This document shows positions 1 to 7,883 of a stretch of 14,733 bases of DNA, one piece after another; positions within the stretch are counted from its first letter, which is position 1, and each line of letters starts with the position of its first letter. The notes under the pieces are model-generated. The model was given only the letters and a program-made list of their open reading frames with translations. It was not told where the DNA came from and ran no database searches. This stretch comes from Amoebophrya sp. AT5.2 (Eukaryota > Sar > Dinophyceae > Syndiniales > Amoebophryaceae): positions 1 through 14,733 of the forward strand of contig RXOD01005330.1 of NCBI GenBank assembly GCA_005223375.1, in the 5' to 3' direction. Both the position numbers and the translations under genes were made by a program.

Positions 1-1995
1 CCGCCTCGGCCGCTCGAGCGGCCTCCAGAACTACAACATCAAGCTCCACGCGGACACCCCGACGCGGGAGCGGAAAATAAAGACGCCAACAATAAGTACC
101 TGCTGCACTACCAGAAGGAGATTTCGCGCGAGAAGGACCTGCCCGCGCAGATCGACCGGGTGGAGGAGTTGCTTTCGTCGAAAACGGTGCGGGCCGGCGA
201 CCTGTACCTCACGGAGCTGCGGCAGCGGGACGAGCGCCGGCACCCCCTGCAGCCGAAGGAGAGGGTGAAGACGGCGCTGCAGCGGGACATGCGGGACGTG
301 TGCGCAGAGTACGGCGAGTACTCCCTGTACTGGGACCGGTACGACGAGGGGGTGTTCCTGGGGGGCCATTTGTCCGGCAAGGCGCTGCACATCGACCAGA
401 TCCTGTGGCAGAACGTGGGCAAAAACTGGACGGGGCACAAGCTGCTGGCCGCCTGGCCCGTGTGGGAAACGAGCGAGCTGCTGTCGCAGGTCTCGGACTG
501 CCTTTTCCTGCCGGGAAATCGGGGAAGCGGGACAACTTCTGCACCATCGTCGACCCCGACATCCCTAGAGCTGCCTCCCCTCGAGCTTTCGCTGCTGAAC
601 AGGGCCGCTGCCGTCTGCCTGATCCGCCCCGGCGACGTGTTCTACTTCACCGGCGGCGTCCCGCACGTGACGCTGTCGGTGGGAACGGAACAAATGAACG
701 TGTGCGCCTATGAGAGCATCGTGACGCTGAACCGATCTCATGTGGCGCACTTCCTAAGTCAGAGCACCAAGTGGAGGGGTTTCGAAACCACGGGCCTGAT
801 GGAGCGGTACCACGAAATGGGGATGCCGGAAAAGGAGCTGGAAGAGGTGAAGCAGGACATGGTGGACCGACTGACTGCAGTGGCCGACAGGTGGCTGGAC
901 GCGTTGGATTACGCAGAAGAGGCGGTGGAGCCGAGGCCGGAAAACCGGGACAGCCAGGGGCAGATGATGAGAAGCACCCGCAGCGGAAGCTCGAAGCCGC
1001 CACCAACAGAAACGGGCCCGGTGGAGGTGCGCGACTGGCTGCAGGAGGCGCTGGACTGTTGGAAAACCGAGTATCCGGGCTACCTGAATGTCGTGGCCGA
1101 AGCGCTTCTGCCATGCCGGAATGATCGCGAGGGTGCTCGAGCCGGACTGGAAGCGACGTGCTCCACCACTTCAACGACGTCCTCTTGTGCTCCGTCCTCT
1201 CCGGTTGCTGCACACAGGAACGACTCGTCTGGCACAAGTTCAGAAGAGACGACCCACGACCATGCGAAAGAGCACCGTGATTCTGCCGCCCTGTTTCGCC
1301 CGGACAGATCGCCGCGAGGGGCCGGCGGGGGCACTCGCGCGGCAGAGGAGGTGCAACTACACCCAGAGCCGCACGTGAAGGATGCAGGCCAACCAACTAC
1401 CAGCTGCAAACCAAACAGAAAACCTCGCAGTGTCACCGCGGCTCTCCGCGACCACATCTCGGATAGCACCCTGCTTTACCCGAGCTTGGGCCCGAACGTG
1501 GACGAGATCTGGAGAGCGATGAAGAATTCCGACCTTCTCTCGAGACTGCAGCGGCATTTCATTGAGTGTGTGAATCTGTGTCTGCGCGACGAGTACTTCC
1601 GCCAAAAATTTCCGAACCGTCTCTTCGAATGCGTCAGCAAAATGGAAACGCTACTCGATTTGAGGAGAGCAATTGTGTCTGAGGAGGGCCGTAGCGACGA
1701 TGCGGAGATCAAGGCGGACCCGGGTCAGGTTTTCTCCCTGGGGGGGACTACTTCTGAAGCCGCCCGAGGACGAGGAGGCCCAGTGACTTTCAACGCGGAG
1801 TTCCTGTCACACGCACTCGAAGGGAACGGTGCGGCGGACTCACGCTCCACAAAGAGGCTACGAAATACGGCTTGGGAAAAGGAAGAAGGCCAAAGTGCGA
1901 AAACGAGGAAGATCGATTTTGTGCGCGTTCCCTCGTACGTCAATAGCATCCCATACGACATCGTTCCGCATTTGCGCCCCCGTTCGGGTTGCTAA
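1..1995 (+). CDS. JmjC/cupin-fold Fe(II)/2-oxoglutarate oxygenase-like protein, 5' partial
   Basis: The frame is open from the left edge to TAA at 1993-1995 (664 codons visible); the true start lies upstream. Numbering from the first visible codon, HID (H130, D132) and the distal H222 in GGVPHV form an HxD...H iron triad. K147, 17 residues after H130, sits where JmjC enzymes of the JMJD6/FIH type place the 2-oxoglutarate-binding lysine. Flanking strands (LLAAWP, PGDVFYFTGG) fit a double-stranded beta-helix. A Ser/Thr/Pro-rich insert (about 169-196) separates the half-sites. After the core come helical segments, a low-complexity linker (about 295-490), a second conserved-looking helical block (about 495-561) and a bipartite basic stretch (KRLR...KTRK) suggesting nuclear import. 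Known members hydroxylate or demethylate proteins, often histones; the substrate here cannot be told. The first 60 bases read better in frame 2, so a one-base indel or an exon edge may lie near 57-60. The family call is fairly sure; activity is inferred. Confidence 0.8.
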   Translation, partial: PPRPLERPPELQHQAPRGHPDAGAENKDANNKYLLHYQKEISREKDLPAQIDRVEELLSSKTVRAGDLYLTELRQRDERRHPLQPKERVKTALQRDMRDVCAEYGEYSLYWDRYDEGVFLGGHLSGKALHIDQILWQNVGKNWTGHKLLAAWPVWETSELLSQVSDCLFLPGNRGSGTTSAPSSTPTSLELPPLELSLLNRAAAVCLIRPGDVFYFTGGVPHVTLSVGTEQMNVCAYESIVTLNRSHVAHFLSQSTKWRGFETTGLMERYHEMGMPEKELEEVKQDMVDRLTAVADRWLDALDYAEEAVEPRPENRDSQGQMMRSTRSGSSKPPPTETGPVEVRDWLQEALDCWKTEYPGYLNVVAEALLPCRNDREGARAGLEATCSTTSTTSSCAPSSPVAAHRNDSSGTSSEETTHDHAKEHRDSAALFRPDRSPRGAGGGTRAAEEVQLHPEPHVKDAGQPTTSCKPNRKPRSVTAALRDHISDSTLLYPSLGPNVDEIWRAMKNSDLLSRLQRHFIECVNLCLRDEYFRQKFPNRLFECVSKMETLLDLRRAIVSEEGRSDDAEIKADPGQVFSLGGTTSEAARGRGGPVTFNAEFLSHALEGNGAADSRSTKRLRNTAWEKEEGQSAKTRKIDFVRVPSYVNSIPYDIVPHLRPRSGC

Positions 1996-2623
1996 CTTTC
2001 AACAATGTGAATGTTTTGCACGGTGTAACAAAGGCAGAGGTTATCCGCTGCCACAACGCAACGCAATACGATTACACCCTCTACGACTGCGCGCGATCGC
2101 CCCTGACCGATTTGCGTGTAGTTGCGCGGAGCCGAACCCATGTGAAGAATTGGATCTCGTGGGACCCGAAAATCTGATTCTCGAGTTTGTTCGGACGCAA
2201 GTCGAAGTGCTTCGCGTGATGGATGCCTGTCCGGCGCTCCTCGTTTCGTCGTTCTTCTTGTGTTGTTCGCGCTCTTTTTTCGTGCGTGCCTACGGCGTCT
2301 GCTGCGCTACTGATCACGCTCTGACAGCGTGCTCGGAGTCCCTGGCGCGTGTTTGATCGTAATTATTTACGTACTTCCATCATGATTCTGACCACTGCGT
2401 GGTCTTCAATCAAGCCTCACAATGAAATTTAATAAATTTATTGAGCGACTGTAGTAGGATAAGGATTTGCATTGACATTTGTTGAGAGAATCAGAGTCCT
2501 CCGTCACCGTAGACTAATAAATTAGCACGTCCACTCTTCATTCTGCGAAAAGAAGCAAAACTGAAACATTCATTCTGAGTTATATAATACTCACGATCCC
2601 GAGCCCGAGCCTTGACGGCGAAG
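1996..2623. other. 3' UTR and intergenic spacer
   Basis: AT content rises after 2350. Two AATAAA signals (2431, 2516) could end the upstream transcript. Two frames stay open for 60 to 100 codons past the JmjC stop (to 2177 and to 2356), but neither has a convincing start, splice site or family match. I assign no gene here. Confidence 0.5.
2431..2436 (+). terminator. poly(A) signal AATAAA for the JmjC gene
   Basis: AATAAA lies 436 bases after the stop, inside the perfect 12-base palindrome AATAAATTTATT (2431-2442), so the hexamer is present on both strands. A second AATAAA is at 2516-2521. Use of either signal is inferred. Confidence 0.4.
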
Positions 2624-4706
2624 ATGCAGCAGAACGCTGGCGATGGTGGCGAGAACTACATTTTCTTCTCCGAGGCCGAGTGGAACGGTTGGACGACCCA
2701 GCAGCAGCAGCAGCAGGTAACTTCGTTACACCGGGTTTCGCGTTCGCCTGCACCCTCGTCAAACTAGATGAAGATGACCATTTGCATATCTATCTATTCT
2801 CTCGCACAACCCTAACCAGGTCTTCCAGATGCCACAGCAACTTCAAGCTGCTGGTACAGTGTACCAGCAGTCGGGTTACGTCGAAACCGCTGAAGATTTT
2901 TTCCGGAAGTTGAGCAGCAGCTTTCACGGCAGTCCGCTGCTGGACCTGGCGTTTGAGGTCGACCCGTGCACGCTGGAAATGGTGCCCAAACTCGGCAGAG
3001 ACACGGACAACGACGCTGCCGGATTCGTGGACGCCAATGCGCACATGCGCCTGCCGGGCTTCCCGGAAAAGCCGCTACTGCCGGTTGTTGCGGTCACGCC
3101 GCAGACGACAACGCCGTCGTCGACAAGGGACCCGTCGCCTTCAACCAACATGCATTGGGGCGCCATCAACGATGGGACGTATTCGCGTTTCTTTCTTTGG
3201 TCACTTGGTCGGGGACTTGCTTCAGATTTCATTTGGAATTTTGCGTCGTTTTTTCTTGCGCCTGGTGCGCCACAAAATGCCTTAATGTATAAATGACAGG
3301 CACCGCACGAACTGCCAGCAATTCGTCTACGACCAGCAGCCGCAGGCGGTGAACTGCCAGCAATTCGTCTACGACCAGCAGGCACAGGTGGGCCACCAGC
3401 AACACCGGGGCCATTTCTTGAACGACGCGCACCCGTCGACGTTGATGAGTCATGGGCCGGCTACCAGCCAAAACCGGGGGTAAGTATGCAAATAATCTGC
3501 TTGACGTCTATATCAATCTATTCCTTAGAACAAGCAACTCAATGCAGGAGTGCGATTGTTTGTCAGTGGGAGATGTATCTGCACGAAACCGAACGAACAG
3601 ATGTGACACAACTGGGTCCGGGCAGCAGGAGATGGAGCTCCGGAATCGCAAGCAGCCATGCTGCGCAGTGCCGCCCCCGCCGTTTCTGGGGAAGCGTCAG
3701 CGTCCGACGACTGCTATCGGGCACCGCTGCGGGTTCTTAGATCCATCTGTTCGCCCACTGTTCAGCCCAAGGACCTCGCTTCTCATTGAATTGATGTGCA
3801 AGGCAGGAGCTAGAGATAGATGGCAATCTTGATCTTTCTTCATTTCGTAGCACGACTGACGTGCGTATAGTAGAAGCAATATTAAACATAAACAGGTATT
3901 CCTATTCCGGCGGCCGTGGTGTACGGAAGCAGCAGTATTCCAACCAGCTACCGCGTTCGTTCACAAAGCCAGCTGCAAGGGGTCATCCGATGTTGACGCC
4001 GCAACAGCAGGGGCAGGTGCGCAGGATTGCTTTATGTTAGCCTGAATCTATCCAATCAGTTTTCATATGTTTTGCGAAACTTCTCCTGCAATTGCAGCAC
4101 TAGCTGTCTGGCATCATGCCAGGCCGTTGCTTTTTTCGTTCTGCCGCAGCCTTTCCGCCAATGTGATATCACTTTTGCCTACAGTTGCCCGGATTTCTCA
4201 CTTCTGGACGTGCAGACGTGTGTCGACAGCCGGGCGACGCGAAGGCTACCACTGCCGAATCCGTGCAGTCAGCCGCTGGAGAAATACTGGCCCAGAGGAC
4301 GCAGGTAATGAGTCCTACTGGTGTTGGTTGCTTAGTTCTCATTCCAATTCCTTTTATTTTGGTTTTGCTTTTGAAATCAAAAAATGATTTCGCCATATCC
4401 ACCGCTTATGTTCGTTGTAGTCGTATAATGCGGCGCGCCATACAATGAATATGCCAGGTGACACTAGCGCAAGGCTTCATGAACCAGTCGGCTATGGTGC
4501 GCGGAGCTTTGCTACAAGGCGACGCGGGACACCCTGACGAGATGACGATCATTCGGCAGCAAGTCGACGTCGGATCCACAGCGAAGCCGAGCAAGATCAC
4601 GCAGATGAAGAACCGGTTGTGGTCACTGATCTGGTGGGTGCTCGCGCTGATCGCAGTTGCGCAATTTTTCATGCTGGCCACGGGTTTGAGGCCCTGGCGA
4701 GTCTAG
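2624..4706 (+). CDS. Gln-rich protein with C-terminal membrane anchor, seven exons
   Basis: Model: join(2624-2716, 2820-3178, 3300-3479, 3601-3732, 3896-4016, 4185-4304, 4458-4706), 1254 nt, 417 residues. All six introns are GT-AG, 103 to 168 nt, and phases (0,2,2,2,0,0) keep one open frame to TAG at 4706. Strong sites are the donor GTAAGT at 3480 and the acceptor TTTTGCCTACAG ending at 4184; the exon 4 edges (3601, 3732; donor GTTCTT) are the weakest. The start ATG follows AAG directly. The protein begins MQQNAGDGG, has a six-Gln run at the exon 1 edge and a possibly folded part in exon 2. Exon 3 carries a 14-residue unit, NCQQFVYDQQ plus four, twice. The last exon has a basic stretch (KPSKITQMKNR), one hydrophobic helix (about residues 389-412) and a five-residue tail RPWRV, the layout of a tail-anchored protein facing the cytosol. 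SNAREs share this layout, but no clear SNARE motif is seen. I do not recognise the family. Confidence 0.7.
2699..2716 (+). repeat. (CAG)6 microsatellite coding for poly-Gln at the exon 1 end
   Basis: Six uninterrupted CAG triplets end exactly at the first splice donor (CAG followed by GTAACT). Length change here would keep the frame and alter only the Gln run. Every unit also resembles the exon side of a donor. Confidence 0.9.
3309..3381 (+). repeat. 42-bp tandem duplication inside exon 3
   Basis: Two identical 31-base blocks (3309-3339 and 3351-3381) lie 42 bases apart, giving the peptide NCQQFVYDQQ twice. The period is 14 codons, so the frame is kept. Perfect identity suggests a recent duplication. 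Confidence 0.95.
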
Positions 4707-4932
4707 AACTAGTAATTGTGCTTCGTAAGGTACATTCAGGTACAGCATTGTACTAGCTACACACGCACATCACAACATCGAACCATCCTGAGCCGAAACC
4801 TTTGTTGCTAGTAGACGCAACCGACTCACTCGCAGCCTCTTCTAAGAAGTTCGAAGGCCGTACGTAGTACAGCGATTACCCCCTTGTTCTAAAATGAAGC
4901 GCGCTGTTGTGTGTAGTGTTTCTTTTTTATTG

Positions 4933-4938
4933 AATAAA
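4933..4938 (+). terminator. poly(A) signal AATAAA for the Gln-rich gene
   Basis: AATAAA 227 bases past the TAG, right after a T-run (TCTTTTTTATTG). It is the only good hexamer in the proximal 3' flank. Confidence 0.45.
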
Positions 4939-5002
4939 AACCTGCTTTAAATCTTTATGTTTGTACTGCCTATAGCCTCCCGATGTGTAAAAAAAGCCTA
5001 CC

Positions 5003-5146
5003 CTAAAGTTTAGCTCCGTTGAATCAAGCGAGATACCCTTTCTGATTCGGGAGCCCCCCCTGCTTGGTATTTGTAAACATCAACCAGGAGCACTAAATTG
5101 GACTTTGTGCTGGCCAATAAACTAAACTAAACTAAAAGTTTAGCTC
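5003..5146 (+). repeat. Two CTAAA(A)GTTTAGCTC copies and an (AAACT)n tract
   Basis: CTAAAGTTTAGCTC at 5003-5016 and CTAAAAGTTTAGCTC at 5132-5146 each contain CTAAA/TTTAG arms. The second copy is entered by three AAACT units plus AAAA (5119-5137). Confidence 0.7.
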
Positions 5147-5155
5147 AAGCAATAG

Positions 5156-5380
5156 AGGCAGCCGCTAACTACGGACAGCGAAGAAGCGCGCGCCTTTTCC
5201 AAGAAGCTTGAGGCGGGGTATTTTGATTTGATTTCCGCGAACAGAATTTGTTTTTTGGCCCAAGTATTAGTGAAGCGCAAGCACATCAAGTAAGTAGAAC
5301 TCGACGGAATTTTTGAGATAGAAGAGGGGGATGGAGGATCTTTGTTGATTTCCGTCAATTCTGCCAGCAGTGATTGAAGC
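5156..5380 (+). pseudogene. Coding-like frame broken by one TAA; gene fragment or exon of unknown family
   Basis: Reading from 5156, the frame gives a protein-like stretch that includes DSEEARAFSKKLEAGYFDLI and ends KRKHIK. It then meets TAA at 5291-5293 and stays open in the same frame (VELDGIFEIEEGDGG and on) to TGA at 5378-5380. The TAA lies within a perfect GTAAGT donor (5290-5295), so the first part could instead be an exon ending in phase 2. No ATG or pyrimidine-rich acceptor precedes it. The opposite strand has an 83-codon frame over the same bases, but the + reading has the more protein-like, charged composition. Pseudogene, exon and readthrough are all possible; function unknown. Confidence 0.4.
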
Positions 5381-6484
5381 AGTAACTGCAACGGAATAAT
5401 AATATGTCTATTATAGATATTCGGTGCATATTTCGAATTTCGGGGTAGAAAGTATATTCACGTGCGCACCTTAACTGTACATCAAGGCAAGTTTAGCACC
5501 ACAACGTTGTTGATTGTCTATGTGTCGCCCTCTTCACCCTCAGCAAAGCTGGCGCGGGAGGTGAAATAAATATATTCGAGACAGAAGCAAAAAACAAAAA
5601 ACAAACCTGAGTTGCTAACGTAATCGCAGTGGATGCGGACTAACTTAAAACCAGTGCTTCAGCTTCTCGATCTTGAATCAGAACAGCTTGCAGATGCAGG
5701 CGTTTTTTTCCGATGAAATGCACAGAAATGAGACACGAAAGCGTGAGCGGGCACCGTCTACGTGGGTCCCGAAAATCGAGTCAGGGAGAATGAATTGCTC
5801 AAACAAAATCTTATCAATTGAAAGCGTCGTGGTGATTCATCAGTCGATGCGGGACAATTTAAAGGCTGAAGCTGGCACTGACTCCGTGTCTTCGCGCAGT
5901 CTTTGTTATTTCAGCATCGGCTCCTGAGCCTGACCCGGACAGGGGACAGGGATATGTTCTTCGTTTTTGTTACTTTGTGCTTTTGTCAAAGGCGCGCGAA
6001 GATCGCGAGCCAGTGACAGTGTACGCACTCGCCGGAGAGAAGATAGGGATCAGTTTTATATATTCTTTGGTCTGATAGAGCGTGCTCGCCGTACTAGCAA
6101 AGTGCTCGTCATACTTTGCTCGTCCTCGCGAAATTCGAGAGAGCGCAATAATCCTAGGACACAAGTAGAAGCAGGATGACTTTGACTGCTTACTGTCACT
6201 ACTATAAACGTCCGGCTCAACTGACACATAAGTACGTACGTAGAGATGCCGTTTTCGTATCGATGGTCTTCGGACACGGGCACGCTGTGGAAAGCCCGGC
6301 GTCCGACTCTGCTTCCCGTCCAGCTCTGCGCGTCGCGCCGGCACGCGCGGTTATACTCCAGGGAACCACGAACACCAAACGCCACTATAGTACTCAAGCG
6401 TATGCGTACCCGTAGTTCGCCAGATTCTGATTTCAACCAGCCGCGTGATCGGTGCAGCGCCAATATTTGAGTAAGCAATCTATC

Positions 6485-6952
6485 ATGAGCAAGCAGAGTG
6501 CCGCGTCTCGAGCCAGTTCGTCGTGCAGTAAAAACGTGCTCAAATCGTACCGCGCCCTTGTTGTCACCGAACCGGACGACTCCGAGAATGTGGTTTCTGC
6601 CCTGAACGAGCAGCAGGGCCGGCACGACGTCGAGCGCTTCAAGGTGATGGACGGTGCGCGGAAGGAGGTAGTTCTGAAGGACGGCAGCAAGAAGACCGCG
6701 TTTTTCGTGCTCTTCTACGGCGGCGCCACTTCTCAGAGCTCCGCTTCGGAGTCGGAAGTCGAGGAAGGACTGCAGCAACTGCCGGATGAGGAATTGGACG
6801 ACAGCGAGATCCCCGTGTACTGGTTCGATAAGGATGTAGTGTGCAGGAGCGAGGTAGACAAGAAAATCGACGAGCAGCTAATTAAGGAGCAGTCAGGGGT
6901 GCGTCGACGCGTCGCAGCTGGGGACCCAAGAAGTGCACCGCCGAAATCGTGA
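6485..6952 (+). CDS. Hypothetical protein, 155 residues
   Basis: A single-exon frame runs from ATG at 6485 to TGA at 6950-6952. The first ATG in frame was chosen; the frame extends only 11 codons further upstream without an ATG. The protein has a Ser-rich head (MSKQSAASRASSSCSK), then alternating strand-like and charged segments (SYRALVVTEP, KTAFFVLFYGG), an acidic patch (PDEELDDSEIPVYWFDKD) and a basic tail (GVRRRVAAGDPRSAPPKS). There is no signal peptide, membrane helix or Cys/His metal site. I do not recognise a family. GC content and codon pattern match the other genes here and differ from the flanks. A GT just before the basic tail (CAGGGGTGCG) means the last residues could be intron readthrough, but no downstream exon is evident. 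A long frame on the opposite strand (6056-6778) is a shadow. Confidence 0.65.
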   Translation: MSKQSAASRASSSCSKNVLKSYRALVVTEPDDSENVVSALNEQQGRHDVERFKVMDGARKEVVLKDGSKKTAFFVLFYGGATSQSSASESEVEEGLQQLPDEELDDSEIPVYWFDKDVVCRSEVDKKIDEQLIKEQSGVRRRVAAGDPRSAPPKS

Positions 6953-7883
6953 ATCCGTCGTCCGTACTATGGGAGTCGTCCGTTCGGGAGCGGGACAGCA
7001 GAGCGATTGCCCTTTTGCTCGTCTAGGAATGTAAGTCAGTGTTTCCAAGAAACTGCATGCGATCAAGGTTGAGAAATCCGAAATGACCGAAACTGAAGCT
7101 CGACGGAAACCAATAAAAGTCAGCAAGATGCGCGGGCTGCGAATGCTTTCAAAATAAGTCCATTTGCGCACGAAATCGAATCTACAGGCAACCACTTTTT
7201 GAATTGAAAGCAGCACAGCAGAAGTATGACCACCACTAAGTATTGTTGAGCGGGTGTGAGTCCGTAGGTCTCCATCTGGTGGTGCGTGCGCACAGTCAGG
7301 CAGCGGTCCACATTGAGCCAAGTCAATCTTCGTTTTCACGCATTCTGTCCGTATTGTATTCGTTATGTTGAAGACCCTCGTTCCAGCTGCTTGCTTCCGT
7401 ATTTTTGGCCTACACTTCTCGTTGAAGCTGCTCCCGTGCCGTGCTGTGTGGTCCGTGCGTGTCGTGAACTTCTGAAGCCATTTTTCGAAACCGTGGCGGC
7501 CACTGCGAATTTTTTTTTAAGAAGCAAGAACGGGCTTGCTCGTTGGTTTCCGTGCCACCCTCTTGCGCTCACTGCGCCCGATTGCTCAATTTGATGGTAA
7601 GTAAGCCATCCCACCGACCCACTGTTATTAAATAACAGTTAGAAGTACAGCGAGTTGTTGTACAGGAACAGGATAAGAGATCCTATTCAGATTTCGTCAC
7701 AAGCAAAAAATTGAAAGTCGAAGGAAACACATATCGATCCATTGTACAAGAAAAGTGATACTTGCATTACGAACACGATTTGTATTCTATTTGAGGCTAC
7801 CAAAATCCACGACTCGGGCAACCTTGGAGGGACTGGACTAGAACTCAACATTCCTTCGTGGAATTGTCGTAACTTCTGTCGTA
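6953..7883. other. Intergenic spacer and probable 5' leader of the next gene
   Basis: AATAAA at 7112-7117 probably ends the 6485 transcript. A 19-base palindrome sits at 7621-7639. A 102-codon frame without ATG (7286-7594) has no recognisable content. No gene is supported. Confidence 0.5.
7112..7117 (+). terminator. poly(A) signal AATAAA for the 6485 gene
   Basis: AATAAA 160 bases after the stop codon in an A-rich context (ACCAATAAAAG). It is the closest hexamer to this gene. Confidence 0.45.

Larger units (their letters stand above)
4707..6484. other. Long spacer, mostly without a supported gene
   Basis: This holds the 3' UTR of the upstream gene, two CTAAA(A)GTTTAGCTC copies (5003 and 5132), an AAACT microsatellite (5119-5137), an interrupted coding-like frame (5156-5380) and a hairpin (6096-6120). 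Short ATG frames occur at 5694-5927, 6176-6415 and 6246-6470. The last two overlap in different frames across a GC-rich patch (about 6270-6350), so at most one is real. Either could be an upstream exon or a leader ORF of the 6485 gene; I see no way to decide. Confidence 0.5.

Noticed and set aside
1829..2356. 175-codon + frame overlapping the JmjC stop
   Set aside because: It starts inside the JmjC frame and is Cys/Arg-rich. No donor/acceptor pair joins it to the upstream exon in phase. A similar frame to 2177 was dropped for the same reason.
4390..4706. SNARE identity for the tail-anchored protein
   Set aside because: The layout fits, but I see no clean heptad register with a central Gln or Arg layer before the membrane helix.
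4836..4870. Possible tRNA T-arm (AGTTCGAAGG)
   Set aside because: No acceptor stem, D-arm or anticodon arm can be built around it.
5694..5927. 77-codon ATG frame (MQAFFSDEMHRN...)
   Set aside because: Short, in AT-rich spacer, with no family, splice or signal support. Could be real but cannot be told from chance.
6056..6778. 240-codon frame on the - strand
   Set aside because: It runs antisense through the 6485 gene and its flank. The product is Arg/Leu-rich with no family features, and the + strand reading is better balanced.
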